From contig JAGXRK010000011.1 of assembly GCA_018335755.1 (NCBI GenBank), positions 124,001-188,000 on the forward strand: a DNA stretch of 64,000 bases. Direction: 5' to 3'. The notes under the pieces were generated by a model. It saw nothing but the letters and a program-made list of their open reading frames with translations, was not told where the DNA came from and searched no databases. Origin of the DNA: Ignavibacterium sp. GTDB taxonomy: Bacteria > Bacteroidota > Ignavibacteria > Ignavibacteriales > Ignavibacteriaceae. Positions 39,884 through 48,863 of the stretch are shown here, in pieces; positions within the stretch are counted from its first letter, which is position 1; the number at the start of each line of letters is the position of its first letter. Position numbers and translations under genes: made by a program.

Positions 39884-41491
39884 ATGAATTATCATTTTCT
39901 TGGAATTGGATACCTAACCTGGATTACATTTCTACCGCTCATAGGAATGATAGTAGTGATGTTGATTCCAAAGGGAAATACAAATACGGTAAAATGGACA
40001 GCCCTGATCACAACATTGCTTCAGCTATTTATTGCGGCTTTAATCTGGATAAATTTTGATCCGACTCTTACGGGAATAAACAATCCAAATGGATTTCAAT
40101 ATGTGGAGAAATTCAGATGGATTGATATAGAAGGTTTTACATGGATAGGCAATGTAGCAATAGATTACTTTGTAGGACTTGATGGTCTTAGTTTGCCGAT
40201 GGTTATGCTTACAGCGATTATTTCATTCATCGGAGTAATTGCCTCCTGGAATATCAAAGAATCCCTAAAAGGATACTTCGCACTTTATCTAATGCTTGTT
40301 ACAGGCATGATGGGGGTCTTTGTGGCACTCGATTTCTTTCTATTCTATATTTTCTGGGAGTTAACTCTTCTTCCAATGTATTTTTTAATTGGAATTTGGG
40401 GTGGTCCAAGAAGAGAATATGCTGCAATAAAATTCTTCATATACACATTACTTGGTTCAGTACTTATTCTACTTGTAATCATAGGATTGTATTCCAGCGT
40501 TATGGTGGTTGATCCAATCTCCGGCCAGAATATACATTCATTTAATATGCTGGATATGATGAATCCCAAAAACTATATACCAGACTCTTTACTATCAGGA
40601 ATTGGAACCTATTGGAGATCCATTGCTTTTATAGCACTATTCATTGGTTTTGCTATAAAGGTACCTGTATTTCCTTTTCATACCTGGTTACCGGATGCAC
40701 ATGTTGAAGCTCCAACAGCAATAAGTGTAATACTTGCGGGTGTCTTGTTAAAACTAGGAGGCTACGGATTATTGAGAATCAGCTATTCGATTTTTCCGGA
40801 TGCGATGCTTAAGTTCGCCTACCCGATGGCAATTTTAGGGTTGATTAATATTATTTATGGTGCATTCTGTGCTATGGCACAAAAGGACTTTAAGAAGATG
40901 ATAGCATATTCAAGTATTAGCCATATGGGGGTAGTACTTCTTGGCATTTCAGCATTAAATATTCAGGGAATTACGGGAGGTGTTCTCCAAATGTTCAATC
41001 ACGGCATTGTAACGGCTATGTTGTTCTTAATTGTTGGGGTTATTTATGACCGAACACACACTCGAAACATGGACGATTTTGGTGGTATGGCTAAACAGAT
41101 GCCTATTTATACTGGAATTACGACGGTAGCTTTCTTTGCGGCAATCGGCTTACCTGGTCTGAATGAATTTGTAAGCGAACTTCTCTCATATTTAGGTGCA
41201 TTCCAGACATTCTTTTGGATAGCAATTTTATCTACCATCGGAATTGTTTTAACAGCAGCATATATGCTTGGTGGATTTCAGAAAATTTTCTTTGGGAAAC
41301 TACCTGTAAAATGGCAATCACTACCAGACATAAATCGAAGAGAACTTGTTATGCTCATTCCTCTTATGGCGTTAGTGATATTACTCGGTATTTTGCCAAC
41401 AATTTTGATTCATCCAATAAATGCAACGTTAAATCATTTTGTTGATTTTGTTCAAAAGGTTGGGACCGGTTTGGCAGCTACCCTATTTTAA
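39884..41491 (+). CDS. nuoM: NADH-quinone oxidoreductase subunit M, orphan copy
   Basis: A 535-residue proton-pumping subunit of complex I with about 14 membrane helices. Signature parts are 'FYIFWELTLLPMYFLIGIWG' with the essential Glu, the 'PVFPFHTWLPDAHVEAPTA' loop, and the Lys of 'KDFKKMIAYSSISHMG'. It is full length, but no nuoL, nuoN or other nuo gene is next to it in the window, where complex I genes normally lie together. It may be a leftover of a complex I operon, or act with other antiporter-like subunits. Confidence 0.93.
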   Translation: MNYHFLGIGYLTWITFLPLIGMIVVMLIPKGNTNTVKWTALITTLLQLFIAALIWINFDPTLTGINNPNGFQYVEKFRWIDIEGFTWIGNVAIDYFVGLDGLSLPMVMLTAIISFIGVIASWNIKESLKGYFALYLMLVTGMMGVFVALDFFLFYIFWELTLLPMYFLIGIWGGPRREYAAIKFFIYTLLGSVLILLVIIGLYSSVMVVDPISGQNIHSFNMLDMMNPKNYIPDSLLSGIGTYWRSIAFIALFIGFAIKVPVFPFHTWLPDAHVEAPTAISVILAGVLLKLGGYGLLRISYSIFPDAMLKFAYPMAILGLINIIYGAFCAMAQKDFKKMIAYSSISHMGVVLLGISALNIQGITGGVLQMFNHGIVTAMLFLIVGVIYDRTHTRNMDDFGGMAKQMPIYTGITTVAFFAAIGLPGLNEFVSELLSYLGAFQTFFWIAILSTIGIVLTAAYMLGGFQKIFFGKLPVKWQSLPDINRRELVMLIPLMALVILLGILPTILIHPINATLNHFVDFVQKVGTGLAATLF

Positions 41492-41729
41492 GATGCATTA
41501 TTAAGGCTGATCACTAGATATGGTAAGCAAAATTGATTAATTGCGTCTGGCATAAGTTACATTCACAACTGCATTCTATGTGTAATCCTATTGAAAGCAA
41601 TCCCTTTTTATTATCATGATAGTTCATCTGCGATATTGCTGATTCATTTATTATGATTAAAATATAAATTGAGTTATCACATCAAAATTTCTAAGCATAT
41701 TATTTAATCCTTTTAAACATCTTCAACAT
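41492..41729. other. Gene-free stretch after nuoM
   Basis: I see no gene here, only AT-rich sequence with stops in all frames, leading into the hexamer array at 41730. No nuoN remnant was recognised. Confidence 0.4.
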
Positions 41730-41828
41730 CTTAAAAATCTTAAAAATCTTAAAAATTCTTAAATCCTATAAATCAAGTATCCTTGATTTTAGAATAAAAC
41801 ACTACTTTTTAACTGGCACTTCAATTGT
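41730..41828 (+). promoter_or_regulatory. Sigma-54 promoter with four phased CTTAAA boxes
   Basis: CTTAAA begins at 41730, 41739, 41748 and 41758 (steps 9, 9, 10). 57 bases after the last begins the GG of CTGGCAC (41815-41816), and ten bases later GT of TTGT at 41827-41828, close to the GG-N10-GC rule. It should drive the Met-rich protein and CopA operon. Confidence 0.72.
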
Positions 41829-41862
41829 CCTATCTTTAATTCAATAAAAAGGAGTTGAAAAA

Positions 41863-41994
41863 ATGTTTAATGGGTTATTAGTCTTTAGTATAGGCTTTTC
41901 ACTGTTGAGTAGATTGATGTCAGTCAGAAAACTTGAACCAATTAAAAACGGATCTTTAAACTATAAATTTTTACAAACTAAAATAAAAAGGTGA
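41863..41994 (+). CDS. Short peptide, 43 aa
   Basis: A 43-codon ORF with AAGGAG 10-15 bases before the ATG begins MFNGLLVFSIGFSLLSRLMS, a short membrane-like helix, and continues with a basic tail (KFLQTKIKR). It is the first ORF after the sigma-54 promoter and overlaps nothing; its stop lies 5 bases before the next start. Function unknown. Confidence 0.55.
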   Translation: MFNGLLVFSIGFSLLSRLMSVRKLEPIKNGSLNYKFLQTKIKR

Positions 41995-41998
41995 TATA

Positions 41999-42421
41999 AT
42001 GATTACGAAAAATTTAATCGCAGTACTAGTTCTTGGAATTCTTTTCACATTTGTGACTTTCACAAATGCGCAGGAAAAACCTATGGAAAAGATGGAAGGT
42101 AAAATGATGATGCAGGATGGAGATATGCAGAAATGTATGGAGAAGATTGCATCCGACGAGAATATGCGAGGAATGATGATGCAAAAGATGATGGATCATA
42201 GCAAGAGTGATTCTTCAGGTATGATGCAAATGTGTAAAATGATGATGGATAACCCTGAAATGCATAAGATGATGATGAGTAAGATGGGTGATAAGATGGA
42301 TATGATGAAGGACGGAAAAATGATGAAAGACTGCAAGATGAAAGACAAAATGATGAACGATAGTACAAAAAATATGAAGAAGTCTGAACACGATATGCAT
42401 CATTCTAAGGATAATAATTAG
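41999..42421 (+). CDS. Exported Met-rich protein
   Basis: A 140-residue protein with a signal peptide (to about residue 24, TNAQE). The mature part is built of Met, Lys, Asp and Cys: KMEGKMMMQDGDMQKCMEK, MMQMCKMMMDNPEMHKMMMS, DMMKDGKMMKDCKMKD, ending HDMHHSKDNN. Methionine-rich extracellular segments bind Cu(I). It is probably a periplasmic or surface copper chaperone or sponge, encoded just upstream of CopA. The gene has AAAAGG upstream. Confidence 0.85.
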   Translation: MITKNLIAVLVLGILFTFVTFTNAQEKPMEKMEGKMMMQDGDMQKCMEKIASDENMRGMMMQKMMDHSKSDSSGMMQMCKMMMDNPEMHKMMMSKMGDKMDMMKDGKMMKDCKMKDKMMNDSTKNMKKSEHDMHHSKDNN

Positions 42422-42460
42422 TTTAACCATAATTATTTAATTTGTTTAATGGAGAATATA

Positions 42461-45142
42461 ATGACACACGATCCTGTTTGCGGAATGGAAATAAAATCAT
42501 CTTCAAAATTTTATATTGATTTGGATGGGGAAAAGTATGAATTCTGCTCGGCGAACTGCCAGGACAAATTTGCACTTGATCCAAATAAATATATTGAGGA
42601 AATGAATAAAGCTGAGCCATCTAATAGAACAACAAGTTATGGAATTGAAAAACTTTCTTTGCCCGTAATAGGATTGCACTGCTCATCATGTGTTAACACG
42701 ATAGAAAAAGAAATAAAGAGGCTGCCAGGCATAAAGGTAGCTCACGTAAATTATGCTACAGAAACTGCGCACGTTGAATTCAAAAGCGGTGAAACTACAA
42801 CTGAGGAGATAATAGGAGCTATTAAGAAATCCGGCTATCAAGCCGGGCAGTCAACTCTAAAGATTGGAATACGAGGGATGCACTGCGGGTCGTGTGTCTC
42901 TAAAATCGAAAAAGAGTTAAAACAAAAAAGTGGCGTTATTTCTGCAAGCGTTGACCTTGGAACTGAATCTGCTATTGTAAATTATATTCCTGGTCTTATT
43001 GATACCAGAGCAATTAAAAATGTAATTGAAAAATTAGATTACAAAGTATTCGATACTTCAGGAATGAAAGCAGAAGAACCCCGACAATTGGGAGAAGAAA
43101 AGGTTAATGGGGACCTTGTTGATGAAAACCAGATGGCTCGCGAAAAAGAATATAAAACTTTAATGAATAAATTTCTTTTTGCTGCGATACTTGCTTTACC
43201 TGTTATTTTCTTCAGTTATCCAACTGTTTGGGGACTACCTGAACAATTTCAAATGGGTTCTCCTGTTTTAAAATATATCTGGATGGCAATGGGAATATTG
43301 GCTCTACCCATAATGTTCTGGTCCGGCTCACAGTTTTATACAGGTGCACTAGCTGCGTTTAAAAATCGTTCGGCAAATATGCACACTTTAATTGCAACCG
43401 GAATATCCGCAGCATGGATTTATTCAATGATTGCCACTTATTTCCCACAAATATTTCCCGTAGCTGAATTAGCCGATCAGTTTTTCGATGTAATTTTTGT
43501 TGTAGTGGCGCTGGTTGTTCTAGGAATGGCTCTTGAGATTAGGGCAAAAGGAAAAAGTTCGGAAGCAATAAAAAAATTGATAGGATTGCAAGCTAAAACC
43601 GCAAGAGTACTGCGTAATGGAAATGAAATTGATCTACCTGTAGAAGAAGTTGTACTTGACGATATAATTATTGTTAGACCAGGAGAAAAAATTCCTGTAG
43701 ATGGTATCCTTGTCGAAGGATCATCATCAATAGATGAATCGATGATTACAGGTGAATCTATTCCCGTTGAAAAGCACGATGGCGATGAAGTAATCGGCGC
43801 AACAATTAACAAAACCGGTTCCTTTAAATTCAAAGCTACAAAAGTTGGAAAGGATACAGCACTCGCGCAGATTATTCAGATGGTTGAACAGGCTCAGGGT
43901 TCTAAAGCACCGATACAAAAAATTGTTGATAAGGTTTCAGGATATTTTGTTCCCGCAGTAATCATTACAGCTATTCTTTCATTTGTTACATGGTATGTAT
44001 TTGGACCCGCACCGCAACTTATTTATTCACTGATCGTTTTTGTAACTGTACTGGTTATTGCGTGCCCATGTGCACTTGGATTAGCAACGCCAATTTCATT
44101 AATGGTCGGAGTAGGTAAAGGTGCTGAGAACGGAATATTAATTAGAAGCGGCGAAGCTTTGGAGACTGCGCAAAAGTTAAACACAATTATTCTGGATAAA
44201 ACCGGAACTATAACTGAAGGGAAACCTTCTTTAACAGATGTTCTTACTACAAATGGATTTTCCGAAAATGATGTTCTTAGCCTAAGTGCGAGCGTAGAAA
44301 AATCCTCAGAACATCCTTTAGCCGAAGCTATTGTAAACGGCGCAAAAAATAAATCTCTTGAATTGTTTGATGTTCAAAACTTTAATGCTGTGCCCGGACA
44401 TGGAGTTGAAGCAAATGTTAATGGAAGAAAAATATTTCTTGGCAATTTAAAGATGATGGAAAAATTTTCTATAGATCTTGGTGATCTGGAAGAAAAAAGT
44501 ATAAAACTTGCAGATGATGGTAAAACACCAATGTTTATTGCAATAGATGATAGAGCTGCCGGAATTATTGCCGTTGCAGATACCATTAAACCGGATTCAA
44601 AAGAAGCGATTGCATTGCTTAAAAAAATGGGATTGGAAGTAGTAATGATAACCGGCGATAATTCAAGGACTGCAAATGCAATTGGAAGGCAGGTTGGTAT
44701 AGACAGAGTTCTTGCGGAAGTTTTGCCGGAAGATAAAGCGTTCAACGTTCAGAAACTGCAAAATGAAGGAAAGATAGTGGCAATGGTTGGTGATGGAATA
44801 AATGATGCACCCGCATTGGCTCAAGCAGATATTGGTTTAGCTATCGGTACTGGAACTGACGTTGCAATCGAAGCGTCTGACATTACTTTAATTAAGGGAA
44901 GTCTTAAAGGTGTTGTGTTGGCGATACAACTTTCTAAAGCGACAATGAAAAATATTAAAGAAAATTTATTTGGTGCCTTTTTCTACAATGGATTGGGATT
45001 GCCAATTGCAGCTGGTTTGCTTTTCCCATTCTTTGGAGTATTGCTTTCTCCAATAATTGCTGGTGCAGCTATGGCGTTCAGTTCAGTAACAGTTGTTACT
45101 AATGCAAATCGTTTACGAAGATTTAAACCAAAATTGAAATAA
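42461..45142 (+). CDS. copA: Cu(I)-transporting P1B-type ATPase with YHS domain
   Basis: An 893-residue copper exporter. A YHS domain ([18 protein letters not shown], residues 3-46) precedes two heavy-metal domains with CSSC and CGSC, then the ATPase with the membrane motif Cys535-Pro-Cys537 ([14 protein letters not shown]), Asp579 in [25 protein letters not shown], and the usual hydrophobic end. This is the CopA/P1B-1 signature (Cu+). The ATG at 42461 has GGAG 6 bases upstream. It is in one operon with the Met-rich protein and a cupredoxin. Confidence 0.95.
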   Translation: MTHDPVCGMEIKSSSKFYIDLDGEKYEFCSANCQDKFALDPNKYIEEMNKAEPSNRTTSYGIEKLSLPVIGLHCSSCVNTIEKEIKRLPGIKVAHVNYATETAHVEFKSGETTTEEIIGAIKKSGYQAGQSTLKIGIRGMHCGSCVSKIEKELKQKSGVISASVDLGTESAIVNYIPGLIDTRAIKNVIEKLDYKVFDTSGMKAEEPRQLGEEKVNGDLVDENQMAREKEYKTLMNKFLFAAILALPVIFFSYPTVWGLPEQFQMGSPVLKYIWMAMGILALPIMFWSGSQFYTGALAAFKNRSANMHTLIATGISAAWIYSMIATYFPQIFPVAELADQFFDVIFVVVALVVLGMALEIRAKGKSSEAIKKLIGLQAKTARVLRNGNEIDLPVEEVVLDDIIIVRPGEKIPVDGILVEGSSSIDESMITGESIPVEKHDGDEVIGATINKTGSFKFKATKVGKDTALAQIIQMVEQAQGSKAPIQKIVDKVSGYFVPAVIITAILSFVTWYVFGPAPQLIYSLIVFVTVLVIACPCALGLATPISLMVGVGKGAENGILIRSGEALETAQKLNTIILDKTGTITEGKPSLTDVLTTNGFSENDVLSLSASVEKSSEHPLAEAIVNGAKNKSLELFDVQNFNAVPGHGVEANVNGRKIFLGNLKMMEKFSIDLGDLEEKSIKLADDGKTPMFIAIDDRAAGIIAVADTIKPDSKEAIALLKKMGLEVVMITGDNSRTANAIGRQVGIDRVLAEVLPEDKAFNVQKLQNEGKIVAMVGDGINDAPALAQADIGLAIGTGTDVAIEASDITLIKGSLKGVVLAIQLSKATMKNIKENLFGAFFYNGLGLPIAAGLLFPFFGVLLSPIIAGAAMAFSSVTVVTNANRLRRFKPKLK

Positions 45143-45154
45143 GGAGTTGATAAA

Positions 45155-45535
45155 ATGGCACTTGATCAAATATTAGTAATTATTACAGGACTAAGTTTAG
45201 CTAGCTGGGTTGCTTGGTATTTCTGGTTTTCAGAAAAGAAAGCAGTAAAAATTCAAACTTCTGAAGGCGGAATTCAAGAAGCAGTAATTAAAGTCAAAGG
45301 TGGATATACTCCAGATGTTTTAATCTTTCAGGCAGGTAAACCGATAAGATTAAATTTTATTAGGGAAGAAAATGCTTCATGCACAGAGGAAGTAGTATTT
45401 TCCGATTTAAACAAACGTGCAACATTAACCCCCTTCAAAACTATTCCGGTTGAATTGAAAATTGACAAACCAGGAGAATACGGGTTTCAGTGCGGAATGG
45501 GAATGATAAAAGGGAAATTAATTATTGAGGGTTAA
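45155..45535 (+). CDS. Membrane-anchored cupredoxin domain protein
   Basis: A 126-residue protein with an N-terminal membrane helix (residues 4-25) and a small beta-barrel cupredoxin domain: 'AGKPIRLNFIREENASCTEE', 'TPFKTIPVELKIDKPGEYGF', and a C-terminal FQCGMGMIKGKLI with Cys and Met ligands. This is the cupredoxin-like (EfeO/Cupredoxin_1) fold, and the protein probably binds copper on the periplasmic side to accept it from CopA (inference). AAGGAG precedes the ATG. Confidence 0.85.
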   Translation: MALDQILVIITGLSLASWVAWYFWFSEKKAVKIQTSEGGIQEAVIKVKGGYTPDVLIFQAGKPIRLNFIREENASCTEEVVFSDLNKRATLTPFKTIPVELKIDKPGEYGFQCGMGMIKGKLIIEG

Positions 45536-45575
45536 CACAATTAATTAAAATCAGAATTTTACAAAAGGAGTAATA

Positions 45576-46100
45576 ATGAAAAATATGAATATCGAAGCAT
45601 TATACGATTTCGAGAAAAGTATCTATCATAATCTTTCTGCTTCACAAAAAAGTGATTCTGTTTCAGGTTCCTGGAATTTTGAAAATGAAGTAAGTCAGTT
45701 TAAAGCTCACGTGAAAAGTGAAAATGGAAATGCTATAATGCTGGCTGATAATATGACGGTATTAGGAGGGAATGGGATACAACCAAGTCCGATGCAATAT
45801 CTTCTTTTTGGAATTGCTTCAAGTTTTGGAAGTGTACTAGTCCGTAAAGCCGTTGTTTACAATCATGATATAAAAAATCTTAATGTTGAAGTTAAGGCTA
45901 TTACTAATTATGATAAATTTTTTGGTATTGATGATAGACCCCCGGTGGATAAACTAGAAATAACACTCGATATTACTACAGATCAGGATAAAAATAAGAT
46001 ACGGCAATTGCAAAAAGTTGCTTTCGATTGCTGCCCGGTTCTTTTTTTAATCAACAAAGAAATAGATATCGATTTTATTTTGAATCTACATCGACCATAA
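45576..46100 (+). CDS. OsmC family protein
   Basis: A 174-residue protein of the OsmC/Ohr superfamily (thiol peroxidase-like). It has 'GGNGIQPSPMQYLLFGIASS' as the conserved central helix start, and 'FDCCPVLFLINKEIDIDFIL' with the catalytic-type Cys in the usual C-terminal helix; the second Cys position has Ser/Gly instead, so it may lack the peroxide-reducing pair. It has AAAGGAG upstream. It closes the CopA operon. Confidence 0.8.
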   Translation: MKNMNIEALYDFEKSIYHNLSASQKSDSVSGSWNFENEVSQFKAHVKSENGNAIMLADNMTVLGGNGIQPSPMQYLLFGIASSFGSVLVRKAVVYNHDIKNLNVEVKAITNYDKFFGIDDRPPVDKLEITLDITTDQDKNKIRQLQKVAFDCCPVLFLINKEIDIDFILNLHRP

Positions 46101-46200
46101 TAACAGTTAATAGTTCAAATATCTGCTTTATAACTCCATACTTAGATAGGTTGACTATGATGCTGTTAATTAATAAAGTTTTATTGTAAGAGATAAAAAG

Positions 46201-46557
46201 ATGATACAAGACATTATTTGTGGAATGTATTTGACATCTGTTTTCGGATGTGAATTAAGCAACTTTAATGGAATAACTTATTACTTCTGTTGTATAGAAT
46301 GTAAAAATGAGTTTGATATTGATCCTCAGAAGTACATTGAAAGACTGACGATTAAAAGCCAAACGAAAAACAATGTGATAGAATGGGAGAGGGATCCGGT
46401 TTGTGGAGAAATGATCAAAATTCAACAGGCGAATGCAATGAGCGTATACAGGCGCACTAAATATTATTTTTGTTGTCCGATTTGTAAAAGGGTATTTGAT
46501 AAAAATCCTTTGGCATATGCAGATAAAGATGAGGGATTTTATGATTGTGACATATAA
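46201..46557 (+). CDS. Protein with two YHS domains
   Basis: A 118-residue protein of two consecutive YHS units: 'IICGMYLTSVFGCELSNFNG', 'YYFCCIECKNEFDIDPQKYI', then DPVCGEMIKI, 'YYFCCPICKRVFDKNPLAYA'. The first unit lacks the usual DPVC and begins DIICGM. It sits 100 bases after OsmC. A dual metal site is likely. Confidence 0.8.
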   Translation: MIQDIICGMYLTSVFGCELSNFNGITYYFCCIECKNEFDIDPQKYIERLTIKSQTKNNVIEWERDPVCGEMIKIQQANAMSVYRRTKYYFCCPICKRVFDKNPLAYADKDEGFYDCDI

Positions 46558-46776
46558 GACTAAAAATAATTTATTTGAATAGGAACTATTATGACAAACA
46601 TTTTTGATATTTCATCAAGAAAAATCTAACCCACACCTTACGCCAAAGGGTAGTAGGGTACACATAAACCCCTATCAAAACCAGATCGACCTCGATTAAA
46701 CTTTGCAATAGGATTTTTCGCTTCCTGGTAGCAAAACGAGTTTCTAAATTTTTTTATTATAGAATATTTCCAAGCT
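46558..46776. other. Gene-free junction between metal island and phage-like operon
   Basis: Only a 12-codon ORF (46591-46629, AGGAAC upstream) is seen. The base composition is somewhat different around 46630-46720 (CCCACACCTTACGCC...). This is where plus-strand metal genes end and the minus-strand operon begins, so a recombination point is likely, but I see no clear direct repeats. Confidence 0.35.
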
Positions 46777-46798
46777 AAAAGAGGCAATCGCCCCTTTT
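46777..46798 (-). terminator. Rho-independent terminator of the minus-strand operon
   Basis: On the minus strand AAAAGGGGC (46798-46790) pairs with GCCTCTTTT (46785-46777) around GATT, with one G-U pair; the hairpin's start overlaps the C39-like gene's stop codon. The 3' arm supplies the T-run. Confidence 0.7.
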
Positions 46799-47294
46799 AA
46801 TCAATCACAACAGCAATCCATCTATCATCCCAGACTTTCAAGAACTCCTTCCAGTTCCACTCATTAAAAATATAACCAAGTGACGGATCAAGAATAAATA
46901 TTCCTGTTTTGGTATAACCATAGATAATGCTCCAGTGATCCTGGTGCATCGATATTAAAATTGGAAAACCATTATCGACTGCTTTCTTGATGTCCTTACG
47001 GGAAGCATTCCATTTCTCGTATACAGATAATCCTTTTTTCTTGAATAGACTAAAGATAGCTTTTTCAGAAGTGCCGTTCTCATCCGTTCTTAATTGCTTA
47101 ATAATTTTACCAAGAGACATTTTCTTGTTGTAATAGTTTACAATCATATAAGTACAATGGGCGCCACAGGAAAAATTATCCATTTGAATTGATCTTCTCA
47201 TTCCCCGAATGACTATTGCTGATCTAATTCTTTCCTCAAAGAATTTAATTATGTTTATTGTATAGTCGATCACTGGTTTCATCATAATTATCAT
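46797..47294 (-). CDS. C39-like papain-fold cysteine peptidase
   Basis: A 165-residue protein with the C39-type catalytic order: Cys43 in DNFSCGAHCTYMIVNYY, His120 in HQDHWSIIYGY, and Asp136 in IFILDPS. Such domains cleave leader peptides (for example at double-glycine sites) or isopeptide/amide bonds. In amidoligase loci, papain-like peptidases are thought to remove the modification. It has no signal peptide. The start may be the Met at codon 5. It is the last gene of the minus operon and shares its terminator. Confidence 0.75.
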   Translation of the reverse strand: MIIMMKPVIDYTINIIKFFEERIRSAIVIRGMRRSIQMDNFSCGAHCTYMIVNYYNKKMSLGKIIKQLRTDENGTSEKAIFSLFKKKGLSVYEKWNASRKDIKKAVDNGFPILISMHQDHWSIIYGYTKTGIFILDPSLGYIFNEWNWKEFLKVWDDRWIAVVID

Positions 47295-47312
47295 CTGATC
47301 TTTCCAAATAAA

Positions 47313-47338
47313 AAATGCCGGACTAAGTGCCCGGCATT
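47313..47338 (-). terminator. Terminator hairpin within the minus operon
   Basis: AATGCCGG (47313-47320, with G at 47321) pairs with CCGGCATT (47331-47338) around a 9-base loop. On the minus strand it is followed by TTTTATTTGG. The stop codon of the 72-residue gene lies in the loop, so the hairpin begins inside the gene. Confidence 0.72.
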
Positions 47339-47541
47339 CTATTTTTTAATCTGTTGAATAAGTTTTTCAGTTTAGCGAGAATTGACTTTTTTTTTAACTC
47401 TGTTTCAAAGAACTCAATCATCGGTTCTTCCTCTTTCTTCCGTTTATCCAGGTTAATGATAATAAACTTGACATTTTTAACTTCGGTTTTGATTTCTGTA
47501 ACAATGCCATTCTCAATGAATACATATATTTCTTCCTGCAT
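47323..47541 (-). CDS. Hypothetical small acidic/basic protein, 72 aa
   Basis: A 72-residue protein beginning MQEEIYVFIENGIVTEIKTE and ending with a strongly basic stretch (SILAKLKNLFNRLKNRMPGT). It starts 12 bases after the preceding gene's stop. No family recognised. The presence of a terminator at its end suggests that transcription partly stops before the peptidase gene. Confidence 0.6.
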   Translation of the reverse strand: MQEEIYVFIENGIVTEIKTEVKNVKFIIINLDKRKKEEEPMIEFFETELKKKSILAKLKNLFNRLKNRMPGT

Positions 47542-47553
47542 ATCTTGCTCCAG

Positions 47554-48015
47554 TTAATTATATCCGTTAGGTGTGATCTTGCTTCGAGCAATGAACAATG
47601 TAACAGCAAGAGATTTGGCGTCCATAAGGCCGCCGAGTTCATTCTGGATTTTAACTGCATCTTTGCACGATGTGAGCATTAAATCATAGAAATTATCATT
47701 GCTATTTTTATTTATTTCATTCAGAGGACTTTCCAGATTTTTCTTTTCAACTTTTACATTGTAAGAGGTCACAATCTTGGTCCCTTTCTGCTCAGCAAGT
47801 TTTGTGATTTCAAATCTATCACCTTTATGAAGTGATTTGATTTGTTCATTAACTTCAGCTGGTGCAAAGAACGAATACTCTGTATCAGTTTCATTCTTTA
47901 CAGCATAGAGATAATATTCTCCATATCTGCTTTGACCCACCATCGGCTCATCAAACAACAGCTCTAAGTGTAAGGTCTTGTTCAGCTCCAGCTCCAGTTT
48001 TTTCCGATCTGCCAT
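47554..48015 (-). CDS. Hypothetical protein of phage-like operon, 153 aa
   Basis: The ATG at 48015 has GGAG 8-11 bases upstream (the longer frame starts 15 bases earlier). The protein is mixed alpha/beta: 'RKKLELELNKTLHLELLFDE', 'YYLYAVKNETDTEYSFFAPA' and a C-terminal helical region ending 'LFIARSKITPNGYN'. It overlaps the preceding Gam-like gene by 65 bases. An OB-like or single-strand-binding role is a guess only. Confidence 0.55.
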   Translation of the reverse strand: MADRKKLELELNKTLHLELLFDEPMVGQSRYGEYYLYAVKNETDTEYSFFAPAEVNEQIKSLHKGDRFEITKLAEQKGTKIVTSYNVKVEKKNLESPLNEINKNSNDNFYDLMLTSCKDAVKIQNELGGLMDAKSLAVTLFIARSKITPNGYN

Positions 48016-48511
48016 TATTATTTTCTCCATTTAATTTGTAACTAAATTCTTCTTTACCTTCAATAACTTTAACACCTGCGGGGACAGGTTTTGATTTGAT
48101 ATAATTCTTGATCTTGTTCAAATCAGGTTTAACCTGCTCTGGAATAATTGTTAGCATCTCAGACTTTGCTTTCTTTAAGAAAAGATCAAGATTTTCAATC
48201 TCTACCTTGTCAGGTTTCTTGTGCATCTTGAGTGTACCGTTAGGCAGAGCAATTGTTTTCTCTTTCTTTTCTCTAATGAAAGCTTCAAGCTTCATCTCTA
48301 GCCATCGAATCTTTTCCTGTAACTGTGCGTTCTTATGAAGAACAAAACCGTTAATCATAGAACATTCTTTCTCACTCTGTGAGAAGTTGTATTCAATCTG
48401 TTTTGTAAGCTGCTTTATCTGAAGTAAGAGCAGATCAAAGTATGCTTCAGTCTGCTCAGCTTCTTTAACTTCAGCTTCCTGAAGAAGCTCATCTAAAAAG
48501 TTTACTTCCAA
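47951..48511 (-). CDS. Gam-like host-nuclease inhibitor
   Basis: A 186-residue protein. The first 100 residues are coiled-coil (LDELLQEAEVKEAEQTEAYF, LLQIKQLTKQIEYNFSQSEK), then the core 'TIALPNGTLKMHKKPDKVEI' followed by 'NLDLFLKKAK', the same order as in phage Mu Gam family proteins (a strand with 'lPfGtlkfrk-pdkie'). Gam binds DNA ends and protects them from exonuclease. It lies within the operon with the amidoligase but without other clear phage genes. Confidence 0.7.
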   Translation of the reverse strand: MEVNFLDELLQEAEVKEAEQTEAYFDLLLLQIKQLTKQIEYNFSQSEKECSMINGFVLHKNAQLQEKIRWLEMKLEAFIREKKEKTIALPNGTLKMHKKPDKVEIENLDLFLKKAKSEMLTIIPEQVKPDLNKIKNYIKSKPVPAGVKVIEGKEEFSYKLNGENNNGRSEKTGAGAEQDLTLRAVV

Positions 48512-48580
48512 AATCTTACTCCTTTTATTCTTTTGGTTATTATTACAATTATTATCTCAATAACTATTCTTCCTGCAGTC

Positions 48581-48694
48581 TTAGCCACTTCTTTTAACAT
48601 TTGTTTTCTGTTTGCGCGCATTCTTTACCTTCACTTTCTTTTCATCACTGAGTTCTTCCTTGAGTATCTCAACTATAGCTTCTGTAAGCTTCAT
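48581..48694 (-). CDS. Possible short basic protein, 37 aa
   Basis: A 37-codon ORF reads MKLTEAIVEILKEELSDEKK and continues 'VKVKNARKQKTNVKRSG'. It overlaps the end of the RHH-like gene by 26 bases and has only a weak ribosome site. Helix plus Lys-rich tail. It could be real because this strand has no other gene in 48512-48668. Confidence 0.35.
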   Translation of the reverse strand: MKLTEAIVEILKEELSDEKKVKVKNARKQKTNVKRSG

Positions 48695-48863
48695 TCCGAT
48701 TCGTATCAATTTCTTGGTTTCCATCTTTTTTATTTTTCCTTTCTAAGTATTGTGTAACAGCTTCATTAACTAATTTTGTCATTGGTATCTTACTTTCATT
48801 TGAATGTTTTAGCAGGTAAAGTTCTCTTACTAGCTCAGGTTTTATCTTCGGGCTATATGACAT
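48669..48863 (-). CDS. RHH-like small DNA-binding protein
   Basis: A 64-residue protein from the ATG at 48863 (GAGGAGG upstream): 'KIKPELVRELYLLKHSNESK' then 'IPMTKLVNEAVTQYLERKNK'. The order strand, helix, IPMTKLVNEAV-x-x-YLE is close to ribbon-helix-helix proteins, which act as transcription regulators or antitoxins. It overlaps the amidotransferase gene by 11 bases. Could autoregulate the operon. Confidence 0.6.
   Translation of the reverse strand: MSYSPKIKPELVRELYLLKHSNESKIPMTKLVNEAVTQYLERKNKKDGNQEIDTNRNEAYRSYS

Noticed and set aside
48533..48757. Plus-strand 74-codon ORF over the small minus-strand genes
   Set aside because: It overlaps better supported minus-strand genes and has a low-complexity Phe/Ile/Leu composition.
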